NCBI GenBank assembly: GCA_950097015.1
Contig: CATNEN010000001.1
Coordinates: 24,530,001 to 24,594,000 of the forward strand
DNA length: 64,000 bases
Direction of reading: 5' to 3'
Source: Macrostomum hystrix
Lineage: Eukaryota > Platyhelminthes > Macrostomidae
Program-made: the position numbers and the translations under genes
Notes under the pieces: generated by a model
Database searches by the model: none
Told to the model about the DNA's origin: nothing
The model's input: only the letters and a program-made list of their open reading frames with translations
Shown: piece after piece, positions 1 to 10,844 of the stretch
Layout: the number at the start of each line of letters is the position of its first letter
How positions within the stretch are numbered: the first letter of the stretch is position 1

Positions 1-174
1 CACTCACTAACTCACTCACTTACTCACTCACTCACTCACTCACTCACTCACTCACTCACTCACTTACTCACTAACTCACTAACTCACTCACTCACTCACT
101 CACTAACTCACTCACTCACTCACTCACTCACTCACTCACTCACTCACTCACTCACTCACTCACTCACTCACTCA
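1..174. repeat. (CACT)n microsatellite with CTAA variants
   Basis: Nearly pure tetranucleotide array of CACT/ACTC units with occasional CTTA or CTAA interruptions. It runs directly into the splice acceptor CAG of the ELOVL terminal exon, so it is the end of that gene's last intron. The left edge lies outside the window. Confidence 0.97.
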
Positions 175-175
175 G

Positions 176-307
176 GCCTACTTGAAGCGGTCCGGAGGTC
201 GGGGTGGCAAGCAGCCAGCGACAAAGCCGGTTGCCAACGGTGACAGCAACGGTGTGAGTCATCAGAATGGTCAGCACGCTTCCAAGAGAAGTCGAAAGGC
301 CGATTGA
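176..307 (+). CDS. ELOVL fatty acid elongase, terminal exon only (gene starts before the window)
   Basis: After the acceptor CAG at 173-175 a phase-0 exon encodes 43 residues and stops at TGA 305-307. It begins AYLKRS and ends in a basic tail, RKAD. The complete ELOVL gene near 40.5 kb has a last exon with the same phase, nearly the same start (AYLRRS), a similar length (48 residues) and a similar Asn/Gly/Ser-rich tail, which is the reason for the call. ELOVL enzymes are ER membrane 3-ketoacyl-CoA synthases that extend very-long-chain fatty acids, and their C-termini carry dilysine-type ER retrieval signals; here the tail has a Lys at -3. Catalytic exons are not visible. This is a paralogue of the downstream gene, not a copy of it. 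Confidence 0.72.
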   Translation, partial: AYLKRSGGRGGKQPATKPVANGDSNGVSHQNGQHASKRSRKAD

Positions 308-562
308 GAATCACTGAGCAGTTTAAATTTAGTTGTTTAATTAAGCGAATGTCTGACCTGTTATTTGTTTCTTAGTTTGTCTTTTTGCGCGTTTTTAGTT
401 TGTCTTTAAAATGGGAATCGTCTGACGGCACTTCACAATGAACTTCAAATTTATTCTAAGTACAATGCTCCCATTTTGTTTTTTTCTGAGACAATGGCCC
501 TAGCGATAACTGTACTGAGTTGGAATCCTTATGTATTGAGTGCATTAATCCCACTCTACTAA

Positions 563-1099
563 CAGTAGGACTACCAAGCCATTTTGCCGCCCGTTTTTAT
601 ACTAAGGGGGGGAATTCCCCCCTGAAATTTTTTTGGCAGCCCCTGAATGCTAACAGCGTTGGGTGGTGACTGATTGGTTGACAGACTAGACGATGGTGTC
701 CTGTGGTTGAGCTGCGCCTAATATTTAGGCTTGATCAGTGAAATTGGAGAAATTCGCGTCAGGGTGTCCATATAGTGGCCTAGTTCCACCTGCTGTAGCC
801 CTTGAAGGTCCAGCAAATCCGTCTAGATAAAGACAGGTGACCACCAAAGACGGAGATGATACAGGCACAGTCGGGTGACATGCTGATTTGTGTTTAGGGG
901 TTGCATGAAATGCACTTAGCGCTGATAGGAAAAATCTGACCTTCAACCAGAAACATTGAATATCTCGACGGTCTGATGAGCCGGCGACTTGATTCTTGTT
1001 TCAGAAGATGCGCAACATCCCGTGTTCTCGAGTTTCGTGTGCTTGCGTTGCTCCGTTTGGGTGCAGCACCAAAAACTGTCTGGGTTGGTAGTTCTACTG
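563..1099. mobile_element. MITE-like non-autonomous DNA transposon, copy 1
   Basis: A 537-bp segment is bounded by 15-bp near-perfect inverted termini: CAGTAGGACTACCAA at 563-577 and the complement of CAGTAGAACTACCAA at 1085-1099. Both sides carry CTAA (559-562 and 1100-1103), a 4-bp target duplication. No transposase is encoded. A second copy in reverse orientation lies at 41554-42339 and matches over most of its length, for example the region around the ATATTTAGGCTTGATCAG segment. The superfamily is not certain; the 4-bp YTAA target is suggestive of an element with TWA/TTAA preference. Confidence 0.85.
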
Positions 1100-1374
1100 C
1101 TAAATCCACTGGACCCCATTAGGTCCCATTGCCACAAAGCACCAACCACTTTATCTGGTTTGTTTGCTTGTTTCTCGAATTCGAAGTTCATGGTTACTTG
1201 TTTTGCGTTTTAGCTGATAAATAATTTGTGCAAAGCAATTCTTGTTTCACGTTTAGCCTTGTTTTATTTTTATCTGAGTTGTTTGCTTTTGTGACAGCAA
1301 GCGGAGAGAAAGCTAATTATCGGGGCCTTACTAAGGCCTTGCACTGTCAATTCTACCTGCAATCTAAGGATTGG

Positions 1375-1747
1375 TCACTGACTGTCACAGCTACTGTCAC
1401 TGACTGTCACAGCTACTGTCACTGACTGTCACTGACTGTCACAGCTACTGTCACTGACTGTCACTGACTGTCACAGCTACTGTCACTGACTGTCACTGAC
1501 TGTCGCAGCTACTGTCACTGACTGTCACTGACTGTCACAGCTACTGTCACTGACTGTCACTGACTGTCACAGCTACTGTCACTGACTGTCACTGACTGTC
1601 GCAGCTACTGTCACTGACTGTCACTGACTGTCACAGCTACTGTCACTGACTGTCACTGACTGTCACAGCTACTGTCACTGACTGTCACTGACTGCCACAG
1701 CTACTGTCACTGACTGTCACTGACTGTCACAGCTACTGTCAGTGACT
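1375..1747. repeat. 32-bp minisatellite built from CTGTCACTGA
   Basis: About eleven copies of a 32-bp unit made of two CTGTCACTGA decamers followed by CTGTCACAGCTA. Variants include CTGTCGCAG and CTGCCACAG. It lies in non-coding sequence between the first miniature transposon and the ankyrin-kinase gene. The 270 bases before it (1104-1374) hold no recognisable feature. Confidence 0.95.
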
Positions 1748-2110
1748 TAAATTAAATGAAATTAGACTACAAATGTCTTGGCCGATCCCTTCATTGCTTA
1801 CACTGTTGCGTGTTGGTTAATTTAATGTGTCATTTAATGTATCATATAGTTCGTACTTATTCGAATGGCCCAGTCCTTCATGCGAGTCGCATTGCGGAAG
1901 TGTTCGTTTTGTTTTTGCGGAACAAAATACAATTTTTCGTGCGCTGACTTAAACGGAACAAAATTATTCGAATTGGTCAGGTTTTAGTGGAACAAACGCT
2001 GCTCTGGACTTTGTCTTGAAAATCTGAAGGTTACCGAATTGTAGATATTATAATGTGGTTATTAATATTTTATATCTTAAATGCGGCCTATAATATTAGT
2101 AATATTTCTA
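1748..2110. other. AT-rich spacer, nothing recognised
   Basis: Only short open frames without recognisable similarity. A possible acceptor (TTTCTAG) ends the stretch at 2111 and precedes about 70 bases of open frame (roughly 2112-2180) that could be an upstream exon of the ankyrin-kinase gene, but no convincing donor follows before the minisatellite. Confidence 0.4.
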
Positions 2111-2183
2111 GGGCACTCCGGCATAGTCAGTGGACTCACAGCCAGTGACGAGGCGATTCTGCAGACCCTCCTGCAGACCCATG

Positions 2184-2440
2184 AGCACACAGGACACACG
2201 AATGTACACAGGACACACGAATGTACACAGGACACACGAATGTACACAGGACACACGAATGTACACAGGACACACGAATGTACACAGGACACACGAATGT
2301 ACACAGGACACACGAATGTACACAGGACACACGAATGTACACAGGACACACGAATGTACACAGGCAAACACGAATGTACACAGGCAAACACGAATGTACA
2401 CAGGCAAATACGAATGTACACAGGAGACACAAATGCACAC
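2184..2440. repeat. 19-bp minisatellite in presumed intron of ankyrin-kinase gene
   Basis: About thirteen copies of a 19-bp unit, ACACAGGACACACGAATGT, with the last copies shifting to CAGGCAAACACGAATG. Because 19 is not a multiple of three, several frames on both strands stay open across it; the predicted THECTQDTRMYTG-type peptides are artefacts. Confidence 0.96.
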
Positions 2441-2540
2441 AGGCCACACAGATTTACGCAGGACACACATCCGAGTGCTCTTTCTATTGCTCAAATATTG
2501 ACTGAACCTGCCCACTGACTGTTGCATTGCCGGCTCTCAG

Positions 2541-5500
2541 CTGCAGAAACTCGCCCAGCTGACCATCCAGGGCGACTATGGCCAGGTGTGCCAACTGGCG
2601 ACGCGACAGCTGGTGGCAAGCACCGATGGCAGCGGAAGAAACATCTTGATGCTGGTGGCCGGCGCTCCACAGACTCCCGTAGAGACTGAGAAGTGTGTAT
2701 TGTACTTATTTGAAGTAGGCGCGGATCCGGGAGCGCGTGACGGGGCGGGCGACACGGCAGCTCATGTGGCTGCCAGGCGAAACCACCTGCGGCTGCTGGC
2801 GCTGCTGCCGTTCGATACGAAGTGGCTGCAGAACGAGCGAGGCGCGACACCGCTGATGGAGGCAGCTCGGGCCGGCAGCTGGCGAACCGCGAAACACCTG
2901 CTGCATCTGCTGAGGCAGTACAGGTATAATGAGTATGAGGTGCACGACAACTCGAAGAGGGATCAGCTGCTCGGCCTGCAGGACAGCGAAGGTCGAACCG
3001 CGCTCGACCTGGCGAGGCAGGGCAGCCACTCAGAGCTGGCCAGCTACATTGAGCGGTGAGTGATCAGTTCGCTGCTGTGCCCGATTCGCAGCATTGCAGC
3101 TGGGGTGGCCTGAGCATTGGTCTCAGCCCAGCCAATCAGAGCCAGTCAGCTGAAGCCACTGTTGTTTGCATGGCCCAATGGGATTTCATTTCGGTGCAGT
3201 CGCTTTTGCATTTCTAGTTTAGCAACTCGAGCTAACTAATAAATCGATTGGAGATCACTCAAATGGGAACTTGTCAATCTGGGAAAGCATTGGAGATGCA
3301 GGGGAATTTTATGCATGCAACTGAATTCCCCATGTGTTTGTGTCTCCCACGGGCAGTTTCCCTTCCCCAATATTCTGATTGGCTGAGATTTCACTTCCCT
3401 TAACTTGGAGATTCGCAAATACGCAATCAGCAAATCTCCAATGGCCAGTGCACAGATTTGTGTGTGCCACATTGGCAGCACTGAGAATTGGCATTTCTCA
3501 TGCCGCAGTGCTTTCTCGACCCCAACACTTTGCTGATGCAGCGAATTTGAGGCTGAGTAAAAATGAGCTTGTCTGAAACTGCTGCCTGTTTGTGTGCGAT
3601 GAGAATTTCGCATTTGATTTCTTCTGCTTTGCAGGGAGATGCGGCTGCGAGTGGGTGAAGATGGCTGGATCTCTGGCCTGACAGACTCGGTGAGTGGCAT
3701 CTGGGGTGCCGATGTGGGTGCAGATGAGCAGCTGTGCTCAAATTCTCCACTCGCCTTTGCAGGAGGAGGCAGAGCGAAAGGAGCTGAAACGGCTGGCCGA
3801 GGCGGGCGACTCGGCGGGGCTGCGGCGAGCGGCGACCCGCGGCAACTGTGACCTGCCGGACAGGTGGGGTTCGACAGCGTTAATAAGGGCATCTTGGAAC
3901 ATCCAGTGCTCTGACGGGGCTCTGTGGCAGCATCTGCTGCAGCTCGGGGACCCCACCTGTGCTAATGTGCATGCTCTCAGTTGCCTGCACTGGGCAGCCG
4001 GGGCTGGCAATTCTGCCGCAGTCTCCCAGCTGCTCCATGCCGGAGCCTCCGCCAACGCGAGGGCGAGGGAATCCACGCCCCTCATCTGGGCAACCCAGTG
4101 CATGGGCGCCCCCCGCCACCGCCGCCGCAGTCGGTCGGGCTCTGCTGGCCGCAGGTTCGGACTGGAGCCTGAAGGACAGGATAGGCCAGACTGCGCTGGA
4201 TTTAGCAACAGAGAAGGGAAAGAGCGAACTGGCCGAGCTGCTGCGTGGGTGAGTTGCCATGGCGACTGAGAATGTCTCTCATCTTGCATTATCGCACTGA
4301 GTGGGTGCAGGTCGCAGTGTTTCACTGATCAGAGTCAAAGTGGGTTGCAAATTTTAGCCAAAATATTTTCTATCGAATCAGAGTTTCGCCCGCCTCTGCC
4401 ACTCAAGCAGTTTTGCAGTGCCGTAAATACTAGTATTAATATTATCAGTGGGAATAAAGCTTTCCATTTGCTGCTTTTTATAGGTAAAAATGCACACTGC
4501 GTACTGTGCGGGCCGCTCTCTCTGCCCCCTCGTCACCTCTCTGCTCCCTCGACACCTCTCTGCCCCCTCGTCACCTCTCTGCCCCCTCGTCACCTCTCTG
4601 CCCCCTCGTCACCTCTCTGCTCCCTCGACACCTCTCTGCCCCCTCGTCACCTCTCTGCCCCCTCGTCACCTCTCTGCTCCCTCGTCACCTCTCTGCCCCT
4701 CTGTCCCTCTAACCGCAGTTTCGCACAGGGCAGACAGGATGCTGAAATTTCAGTGTCTAACGCATGCGGCACAGCAGGGGTCCACTGTTCTCATGCAGAA
4801 TCTGCAGATTCACTGCCTCATCTGGGAGGTGACCGCCCCGCTTTCCCTGTCGACCCGCAGCCAGCGAGAGGCAATTCTGCCCATTTCGCTTACCCCTGAG
4901 CACACACGCACGCCTTCAATAAAGTTGACAGCTATCCAAATACTTTTGCGGAGTCTGTCTCGGTTTCCTCACCTTCTTCAGTGATTTGCCACTGGCCAAG
5001 TGAGCCTCACTGACCAAAAACTGGCAATTGAAAAGCGTTAGAAGGGGAGTGGGATATTTTTGTATTCACTTTTCCCCACCGCATGCCAGGGCAGGAATCT
5101 GACATTCTCCTTCGGTAGCATGTTTTGAGACGGAGATGAGACAGGGGAGATGAGACAGGGGAGATGAGACAGGGGAGATGAGGCACATTGTGCCCTCCCT
5201 GCTGCTAGCTGCGGTTGAGGGTCAGCTGACCTATTAGCCATGGCCATGCTGAGTCATTAACTTCCTTCAAGGTGCTATGAAATGCATTGTTCTCATTGCT
5301 AGCAGAATCTAATTGATACACATGCAACTCATGTCGCTCCTACCAGCGGCAAGGCTGGTAGGATCCGGAAGTGTCAAGTCAGTGTTGATATTATATTATA
5401 TTATGATTGAGATTTTGAGTGCTATTATACAAATTACTCGTTGACAATCTCCACTTCCACCAACCAACGCCCATGCAGGTACGAAGCCAAGGAGTACTTT

Positions 5501-6549
5501 GAAAAGCCGTGAGTACATACATTGCTGCTGCTTTAATTGCATTTCTGCTCTCTGCAATCTGCAGCTCTTCTGCCCACCTGCCGCTTGCTTTCATCAGCCA
5601 CTAAAAATTCCTCAGGATTCTCATTGAGCGCTGGGACTGCGTCAAACTCATCGGCAGCGGAGGCTTCGGCGATGTCCACGAAGTGCTCACGGACATGGGC
5701 ATCAGGTGCGCTGCGAAGACTCTCAGACTGCCAGTGCAGCTCGGCGACCTGGAGCCTTCAAAGAAAACGGAGATCGACAAGTTTATTGAGGGCGAGAAGA
5801 ACCTGTGCCAGCTGCGGCACCCCAACATCGTCAGCTTCTTGCACATCGCTCAGCCTGAGTATGCGACAGTTGTTGTGTTCATGGAGCTGCTGGATGGCTG
5901 CAGCCTGGAGAGATTTCTCGACTCAAAGCCGCTGGGTGAAGAAGCCATTCGACAGTTCAGCAAGCAGGTGAAATTTGAGCAGCCTGCTCATGAGTGATGC
6001 AGTGAGTTGACTTTTTACCGTCAGCCGACACCAGTTCCTCAGCCCACCCACCTGCAGATCTGCAGCGCGCTGCGCTACCTGCACAGCCGACAGCCGCCCG
6101 TGATCCACAGAGACATCAACTGCAGCAACATCATTGTGCTCAGTGACAACAGGCGAGTCAAGCTGATCGACTTCGGCCTGTCAATCAAGCTGGAGCAGTC
6201 TGTCAGCCACCTAACAGCCTCCACTGCGGCACCGAAGGGCACTCTGAACTTCATGGTGCCAGAGCTGCTGGCACCAGATGATGAAGGTTACCCGCTGTAC
6301 AGCAGAGAGTCGGACATCTGGGCGTTCGGCTGCTCAGTCTTCCAGATGGCCACGGGAGGCAGGCCCTACTCAAACGTCAGACACTATTACCTCGTGGCCC
6401 AGAAGCTGGAGAAGGACGGAGCCCCCGCCCTGCCTGACGGCTGCTCGGCGGAGCTGCGGGACTTCTACAGCCGCTGCACCGCCCGAGACCGCAAGGAGAG
6501 AAAGTCAGCAGAGGAGCTGTGCCTTCACGGCTTCCTGCAGCGACGGTGA
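2541..6549 (+). CDS. Ankyrin-repeat serine/threonine protein kinase (N-terminus not resolved)
   Basis: Exons inferred from splice consensus and phase: 2541-3055, 3635-3689, 3763-4248, 5479-5508, 5616-5967, 6058-6549; stop TGA at 6547. The first three carry ankyrin repeats (e.g. GATPLMEAARAGSWRTAKHL and GRTALDLARQGSHSELASYI, later ALSCLHWAAGAGNSAAVSQL). The last two form a full kinase domain: glycine loop GSGGFGDV, catalytic Lys in CAAKTL, HRDINCSNI catalytic loop, DFG in LIDFGLS, and a SDIWAFGCSVFQMATG helix. At least 640 residues. The pairing suggests a signalling kinase with an N-terminal interaction scaffold, in the TKL/STE range of families; I cannot name an orthologue. The ankyrin frame changes by one base at the C6 run 4109-4114 in exon 3; the frame after it is the one that joins correctly to exon 4. 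The initiator exon lies upstream and was not found. AATAAA at 6874-6879 is a suitable polyadenylation signal. Confidence 0.85.
4523..4707. repeat. 19-bp pyrimidine-rich intronic minisatellite
   Basis: About nine or ten copies of CCTCTCTGCCCCCTCGTCA with variants TCCCTCGACA. It lies in the intron between the third ankyrin exon and the 30-base exon at 5479, and directly precedes an acceptor (CCGCAG at 4713-4718). Confidence 0.95.
4719..4899 (+). CDS. Possible alternative terminal exon of the ankyrin-kinase gene
   Basis: Following CCGCAG, an open stretch in the phase left by exon 3763-4248 adds about 60 residues and stops at TGA 4897-4899. AATAAA follows at 4918-4923. If used, this would give an ankyrin-only product without the kinase. 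No recognisable domain is encoded, so this may simply be an intron that happens to be open. Confidence 0.25.
5109..5182. repeat. Short 14-bp tandem repeat
   Basis: Four copies of GAGATGAGACAGGG, the last diverged, inside the same long intron of the ankyrin-kinase gene. Confidence 0.85.
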
Positions 6550-7316
6550 CCAAGCTGGCAGACAGACTGGCTGACACTGATAGGACCCCAGTGAAATTTA
6601 GGGCTTGTGAAAATTAGGTCTTGTGAAATTTAGGTGTCTTACTGCAACTGCTGAGCGGTCATTCAGCCAGCTTCGTACCTGCGTTCCACAATGGGACAGG
6701 AGCGATTGACAGGATTGGCCCAGCTTCTTATTCACAAGGACATCAAGGTGAATGTAGACGCAGTTGTTGACCAGTTTGCTCGAAATGGGTGTCGTAGAAT
6801 TGATCTTGTGTGGCAATCTTTTAGTATTATTTAGTAGCATATTATGAAATGACTAATGTTCGTTTGTGCATTAAATAAACGCAACTCGCGCAGCGCAAAG
6901 CAAAAGTAGTCACTTCTCAATTGCTGAAATGGTGAAATTTAGTACAACTTAATCTGTAAAACTCTTTTTTTCAACTTACTTTATCATCTTTATCTATAGA
7001 CTCTAGACGCGTTTACACTCAGAATTCATTGTATTTTACTTTTACCGCACATCAGCCAGTCCTGTGAGTCAGTGACCCCTGTCACAGACTACTCTACTCA
7101 GACTGCTCTTGCTGTTGCTGTCTGTATTGCATCTGTATCGATTTTATTGCTATTATATGTATTTTTACCCATATTTCAGGACATGTTTTTTTACTACAAG
7201 CATATGCATCCAATTTAACTTGCTCTTCCCGGCAAATTTATTCAAATAAAAAATCAAAATGTTACAAATTGACGGTAGACCCATGGCCATAAGGAAAGCT
7301 TGGTTATTTTTTACAG
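6550..7316. other. 3' flank of the ankyrin-kinase gene and convergent spacer
   Basis: Contains the AATAAA at 6874-6879 assigned to the kinase gene. No BiP C-terminal coding sequence was found in this stretch on the minus strand, although that is where it would be expected. Otherwise AT-rich and featureless. Confidence 0.5.
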
Positions 7317-7394
7317 TTAAGACCAACAAACAAATAGGATTACGGTGGATAGAACCACAACCGATATCCCCAAAAATATTTCCCGGCTACGCCC
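7240..7394 (-). mobile_element. Transposon-like segment fused to the BiP 3' exon
   Basis: Read on the minus strand, BiP homology ends at 7395 and is followed by GGGGCGTAGCCGGGAAAT, a motif of the kind often seen at transposon ends (GGGGCGTAGCC). It supplies the last 25 codons and the stop. The distal boundary was not found, so the extent is approximate and the element type unknown. Confidence 0.4.
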
Positions 7395-9456
7395 CTGCTC
7401 CGGGCTGAGGCGGTTCCATTCCTTGTTGATGACGATCTTGTTCTTGGTGCCTCTGCCCTTGTCCTCGGCTGAGACCTGGAGTGCGTTGTCGGGAATTCCG
7501 TATTTTATATATATATTTTTTCAAACAGGATTCGGATAGTTTTCTCTGGAGAAAATCCCTACATTTCTATAGAAGCCCTCTCCTCTCCTCTCCTCTCCTC
7601 TCCTCTCCTCTCCTCTCCTCTCCCCTCCTCTTCTCCAGTGCACTCACCTGCAGAATGCCGTTGGCGTCTATCTCGAAGGTGACCTCAATCTGGGGCACGA
7701 GGCGGGGCGCCTTCGGAATGCCGGTCAGGTCGAACTTGCCCAGGAAGTTATTGTCCTTGGTCATCGGGCGCTCACCTTCGTACACCTGGATTGTGACTGT
7801 GGGCTGGTTGTCGGCAGCCGTGGAGAACACCTGGGATCGCTTGGTGGGGATGACAGTGTTCCTTGGGATCAGTTTGGTCATGACTCCGCCCACAGTCTCA
7901 ATGCCAAGGGTCAGCGGAGCGACGTCGAGTAGCACAAAAGCTTCGGTGCCGGTAGCGCCGCTGATAACGCCAGCCTGAACTGCCGCACCGTAGGCCACCG
8001 CCTCGTCAGGGTTGATGCCACGGCTCGGCTCTTTGCCGTTGAAGAATTCCTTCACCAGCTGCTGCACTTTCGGGATGCGGGTGGAGCCACCGACCAGCAC
8101 AATCTCGGCAATGTCCTCCTTCTTCATGTCGGCGTCCTCGAGCACCTTCTGCACTGGCTTGAGTGTGTTGCGGAACAAGTCCATGTTGAGCTCCTCAAAG
8201 CGAGCTCGAGTCAGCGTCTTGGAGAAGTCCTCGCCGTCGTACAGCGACTCGATCTCCAGCCTGACGGTGTGAGCGGACGACAGGGCGCGCTTGGCCTTTT
8301 CAACTTCTCGACGGAGCTTCTGGACCGCCCGATTGTCGGTGCGCAGATCTTTGCCAGTCTTTTTCTTGTACAGCTTGATGAAGTACTCCATAACGCGCTG
8401 ATCAAAGTCCTCGCCTCCAAGGTGAGTATCGCCGTTAGTGGCCACCACTTCAAAGACGTCGTTGTCGATGGAGAGAAGCGAGACGTCGAAGGTGCCGCCG
8501 CCCAAGTCGAACACCAGGATGTTCTTCTCGGCGCCCTTCTTGCCGAGGCCGTAGGCGATGGCCGCAGCCGTGGGCTCGTTGATGATGTGTATGAAGTTGA
8601 AGCCTGCAATTTCACAGGCGTCCTTCGTGGCCTGACGTTGGGCGTGATTGAAGTAGGCCGGCACGGTGACGGCAGCGTGAGTGACTTTCTTGCCCAGGTA
8701 GGACTCGGCGATCTCCTTCATCTTGCCCAGCACCATGGCGGAGATCTCCTCCGGAGCGAAGGTCTTCGTTTCGGCGCCGACTTTCACCTGAAAGAATGCG
8801 CAGAGGGTTTAGGGGCATGTTTAAGCACAGGTTATTCTGTAAGTCGTTTCTTGGTCTGGGGCTAATAAGTACTGGGGCTTTTTCAAAGCAAGGCTGCTTA
8901 CCTGCACTGAAGGCTTATTAGATCGATTGATGACAGTGTACGGCAACAGCTTAATGTCCTTCTGCACCGTGCTTTCATCGTAGTAGCGTCCAATAATTCG
9001 CTTGACATCGAAAATCGTATTCTCCGGGTTGGTAGTCAGCTGGTTCTTCGCAGCGTCGCCAATCAGACGTTCGCCATCGGCTGTGAACGCCACGTAGGAC
9101 GGAGTGATGCGATTGCCCTGGTCGTTGGCGATAATTTCCACGCAACCGTTCTTGAACACACCGACGCTAGAAGGGACAAAAGTAAGGATTGAAGAAATGG
9201 GTTAATACTACTTGTTAGTAGGATAACAGTCTACAGGACGACCCGTGACCAATTCTGTACATTTCACTGAACATAACACACGGCACACAAAGCAGACTCA
9301 CCATGAGTAGGTGGTGCCCAGGTCGATGCCGATACCGACGTCTTCCTTCTGCTCCTTCTCCTTCTGCTTGGCTTCATCGGCGGCTGAGCCTCTGGTTGGG
9401 CCGAAAATCAGCAGCGAAGCTAGAACCGCTGCGCAAAGCACTGTCGACTTTTTCAT
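7317..9456 (-). CDS. ER Hsp70 chaperone BiP/GRP78, 3' end replaced
   Basis: Exons on the minus strand: 9456-9302, 9166-8902, 8787-7648, 7475-7317, all with GT-AG borders and matching phase. The protein starts with a signal peptide ([19 protein letters not shown]) and has Hsp70 signatures: [13 protein letters not shown], the [18 protein letters not shown] phosphate loop, [20 protein letters not shown], and the substrate-binding domain up to [14 protein letters not shown] and NRLSPEQ. BiP folds secretory proteins in the ER lumen with ATP. After SPEQ the homology stops: about 25 unrelated residues follow and then TAA, giving roughly 572 residues against about 650 normally. The alpha-helical lid and the KDEL retrieval tail are missing. 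The intact introns rule out a processed pseudogene. Either this is a truncated copy or the assembly is misjoined here. Confidence 0.9.
7577..7632. repeat. (TCCTC)n microsatellite in BiP intron 3
   Basis: About eleven pentamers of CTCCT lie inside the 172-bp intron 7476-7647. On the coding strand it reads GAGGA repeats starting about 15 bases after the donor. Confidence 0.97.
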
Positions 9457-9574
9457 CTGGAATTCAGATTTATTTTTATAAGTAAAGGCTATTATTTAGA
9501 TTTCTGAATGATTTTACGTTCGAAGTGATAAATACATAAATTGACCGTCATACGTCATTCAAGAGTAGACTTAC

Positions 9575-9815
9575 CTTAGCAATGCCTGTAATGCTTGCAG
9601 TTAAAACAGAACAGAACAGAACAACAGACCAAAACAGAAACAGCAGTGAAAACTGTAGATTAGCAGTTGTAGCACTAAGGCTTGGTCGCTCGGAGAGTTT
9701 AGCTTGTCTGGATTGTTAATCTCTGTCTAGTTTAGGAAGGTTTGAGATGGAGAAACAGTCTAGCAAAATTCGCCTGCTTAAATACTATGCAAGTTGACCT
9801 CTCCTCTCTGATTGG
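9575..9815 (-). promoter_or_regulatory. BiP promoter and non-coding first exon
   Basis: On the minus strand a donor AAG|GTAAGT ends a leader exon at 9575, and the acceptor CAG (9459-9457) sits immediately before the start codon. Upstream are a TATA-like TATTTAAG (about 9776-9784) and an inverted CCAAT box (ATTGG on the plus strand, 9811-9815). CCAAT boxes are normal in BiP promoters as part of ER stress elements; the CCACG half of the canonical element was not seen at the required nine-base spacing. Confidence 0.55.
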
Positions 9816-9839
9816 TTAGAATTTTTTAGAAAACTCTGG

Positions 9840-10373
9840 TCTAATAATACGATTAAATGCGAACGATGACATTGCCTAGAATGTATATCGGCGGTGGTGG
9901 ATTCCCCCTACCCAACCCGAGGGCTAAATTTAGAAATGTTTCCGATTCCAGATTCGCCGGAATTCCTGATTCTATACATCTTACTTTATCATAAATTAAA
10001 ATTAAACCACATACTCGTAACCATTGCCCTCTTTGAGTGTTGGTCAAGCATTGAAACTCTATTTCTATTGTATTGAAATTAATTAAAAAACAAACTTAAA
10101 TTAAATACACTTTCTTCATTCATTATCTTGTAAACTTGCTTCGAAAATTTATTAACATTCTGGAACGTAGATTCAGTGAGCAAAGAAGAACATCACAGGT
10201 AATATTCTGTTTACCTGTTAAGCAAAATGAAAACGAGAGACACCAAAGCGGCTGCCATTGCATTGCCGTCGAACTGGCGTTCTTTTCTGTAAAATATAAC
10301 TGGCTAGTATATTACGAGAGCAATTCCTATTCAACTCCGGAGGTGCGTGTTTGGTCATTTTTCGGCAAATAGG
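9840..10373. other. AT-rich spacer
   Basis: No gene recognised. A single sequence near 9945-9970 (GATTCCAGATTCGCCGGAATTCC) resembles the 17-bp repeat unit that is expanded just downstream. Confidence 0.4.
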
Positions 10374-10602
10374 GAATTCGGCGAATCGGGAATCGGCGAA
10401 TCGGGAATTCGGCGAATCGGGAATCGGCGAATAGGGAATTTCGGCGAATCGGGACTCGGCGAATCGGGAATTTCGGCGAATCGGGAATTTCGGCGAATCG
10501 GGAATTTCGGCGAATCGGGAATTTCGGCGAATCGGGAATTTCGGCGAATCGGGACTCGGCGAATCGGGACTCGGCGAATCGGGAATTCGGCGAATTTCGT
10601 AA
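10374..10602. repeat. 17-bp minisatellite (GGCGAATCGGGAATTTC)
   Basis: Around fourteen units of GGCGAATCGGGAATTTC with 14-16 bp variants (GGCGAATCGGGACTC). Units are built from the GATTCG/CGAATC motif. All frames remain open on the minus strand because of the repeat. Confidence 0.96.
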
Positions 10603-10844
10603 ATGTATACGCGTTGGCGTTTTGTATACAATGGCTTAAATGTATACATTGCATCGAAATTCGTCAGCTTCGTAAGGTCCGCATGTTTTTTTAAGAGATT
10701 CGGGGGGCAGCAGTAAGAATTTGGGACATTATGGGCTTATGGCCTTTGCGCCTAGAATGCTAATGGATTTTTGGCTTCAAATACTATGAGATACTACGGG
10801 ACTGCAATGCTATGGGATTAGAGACTTCAGAATGATACTCCTAC

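Noticed and set aside
2081..2527. Overlapping long open frames on both strands across the 19-bp array
   Set aside because: They consist of repeat-encoded peptides; open in several frames only because the unit lacks stop codons.
8269..8865. 198-codon plus-strand frame opposite BiP
   Set aside because: Antisense shadow of the well-supported BiP exon.
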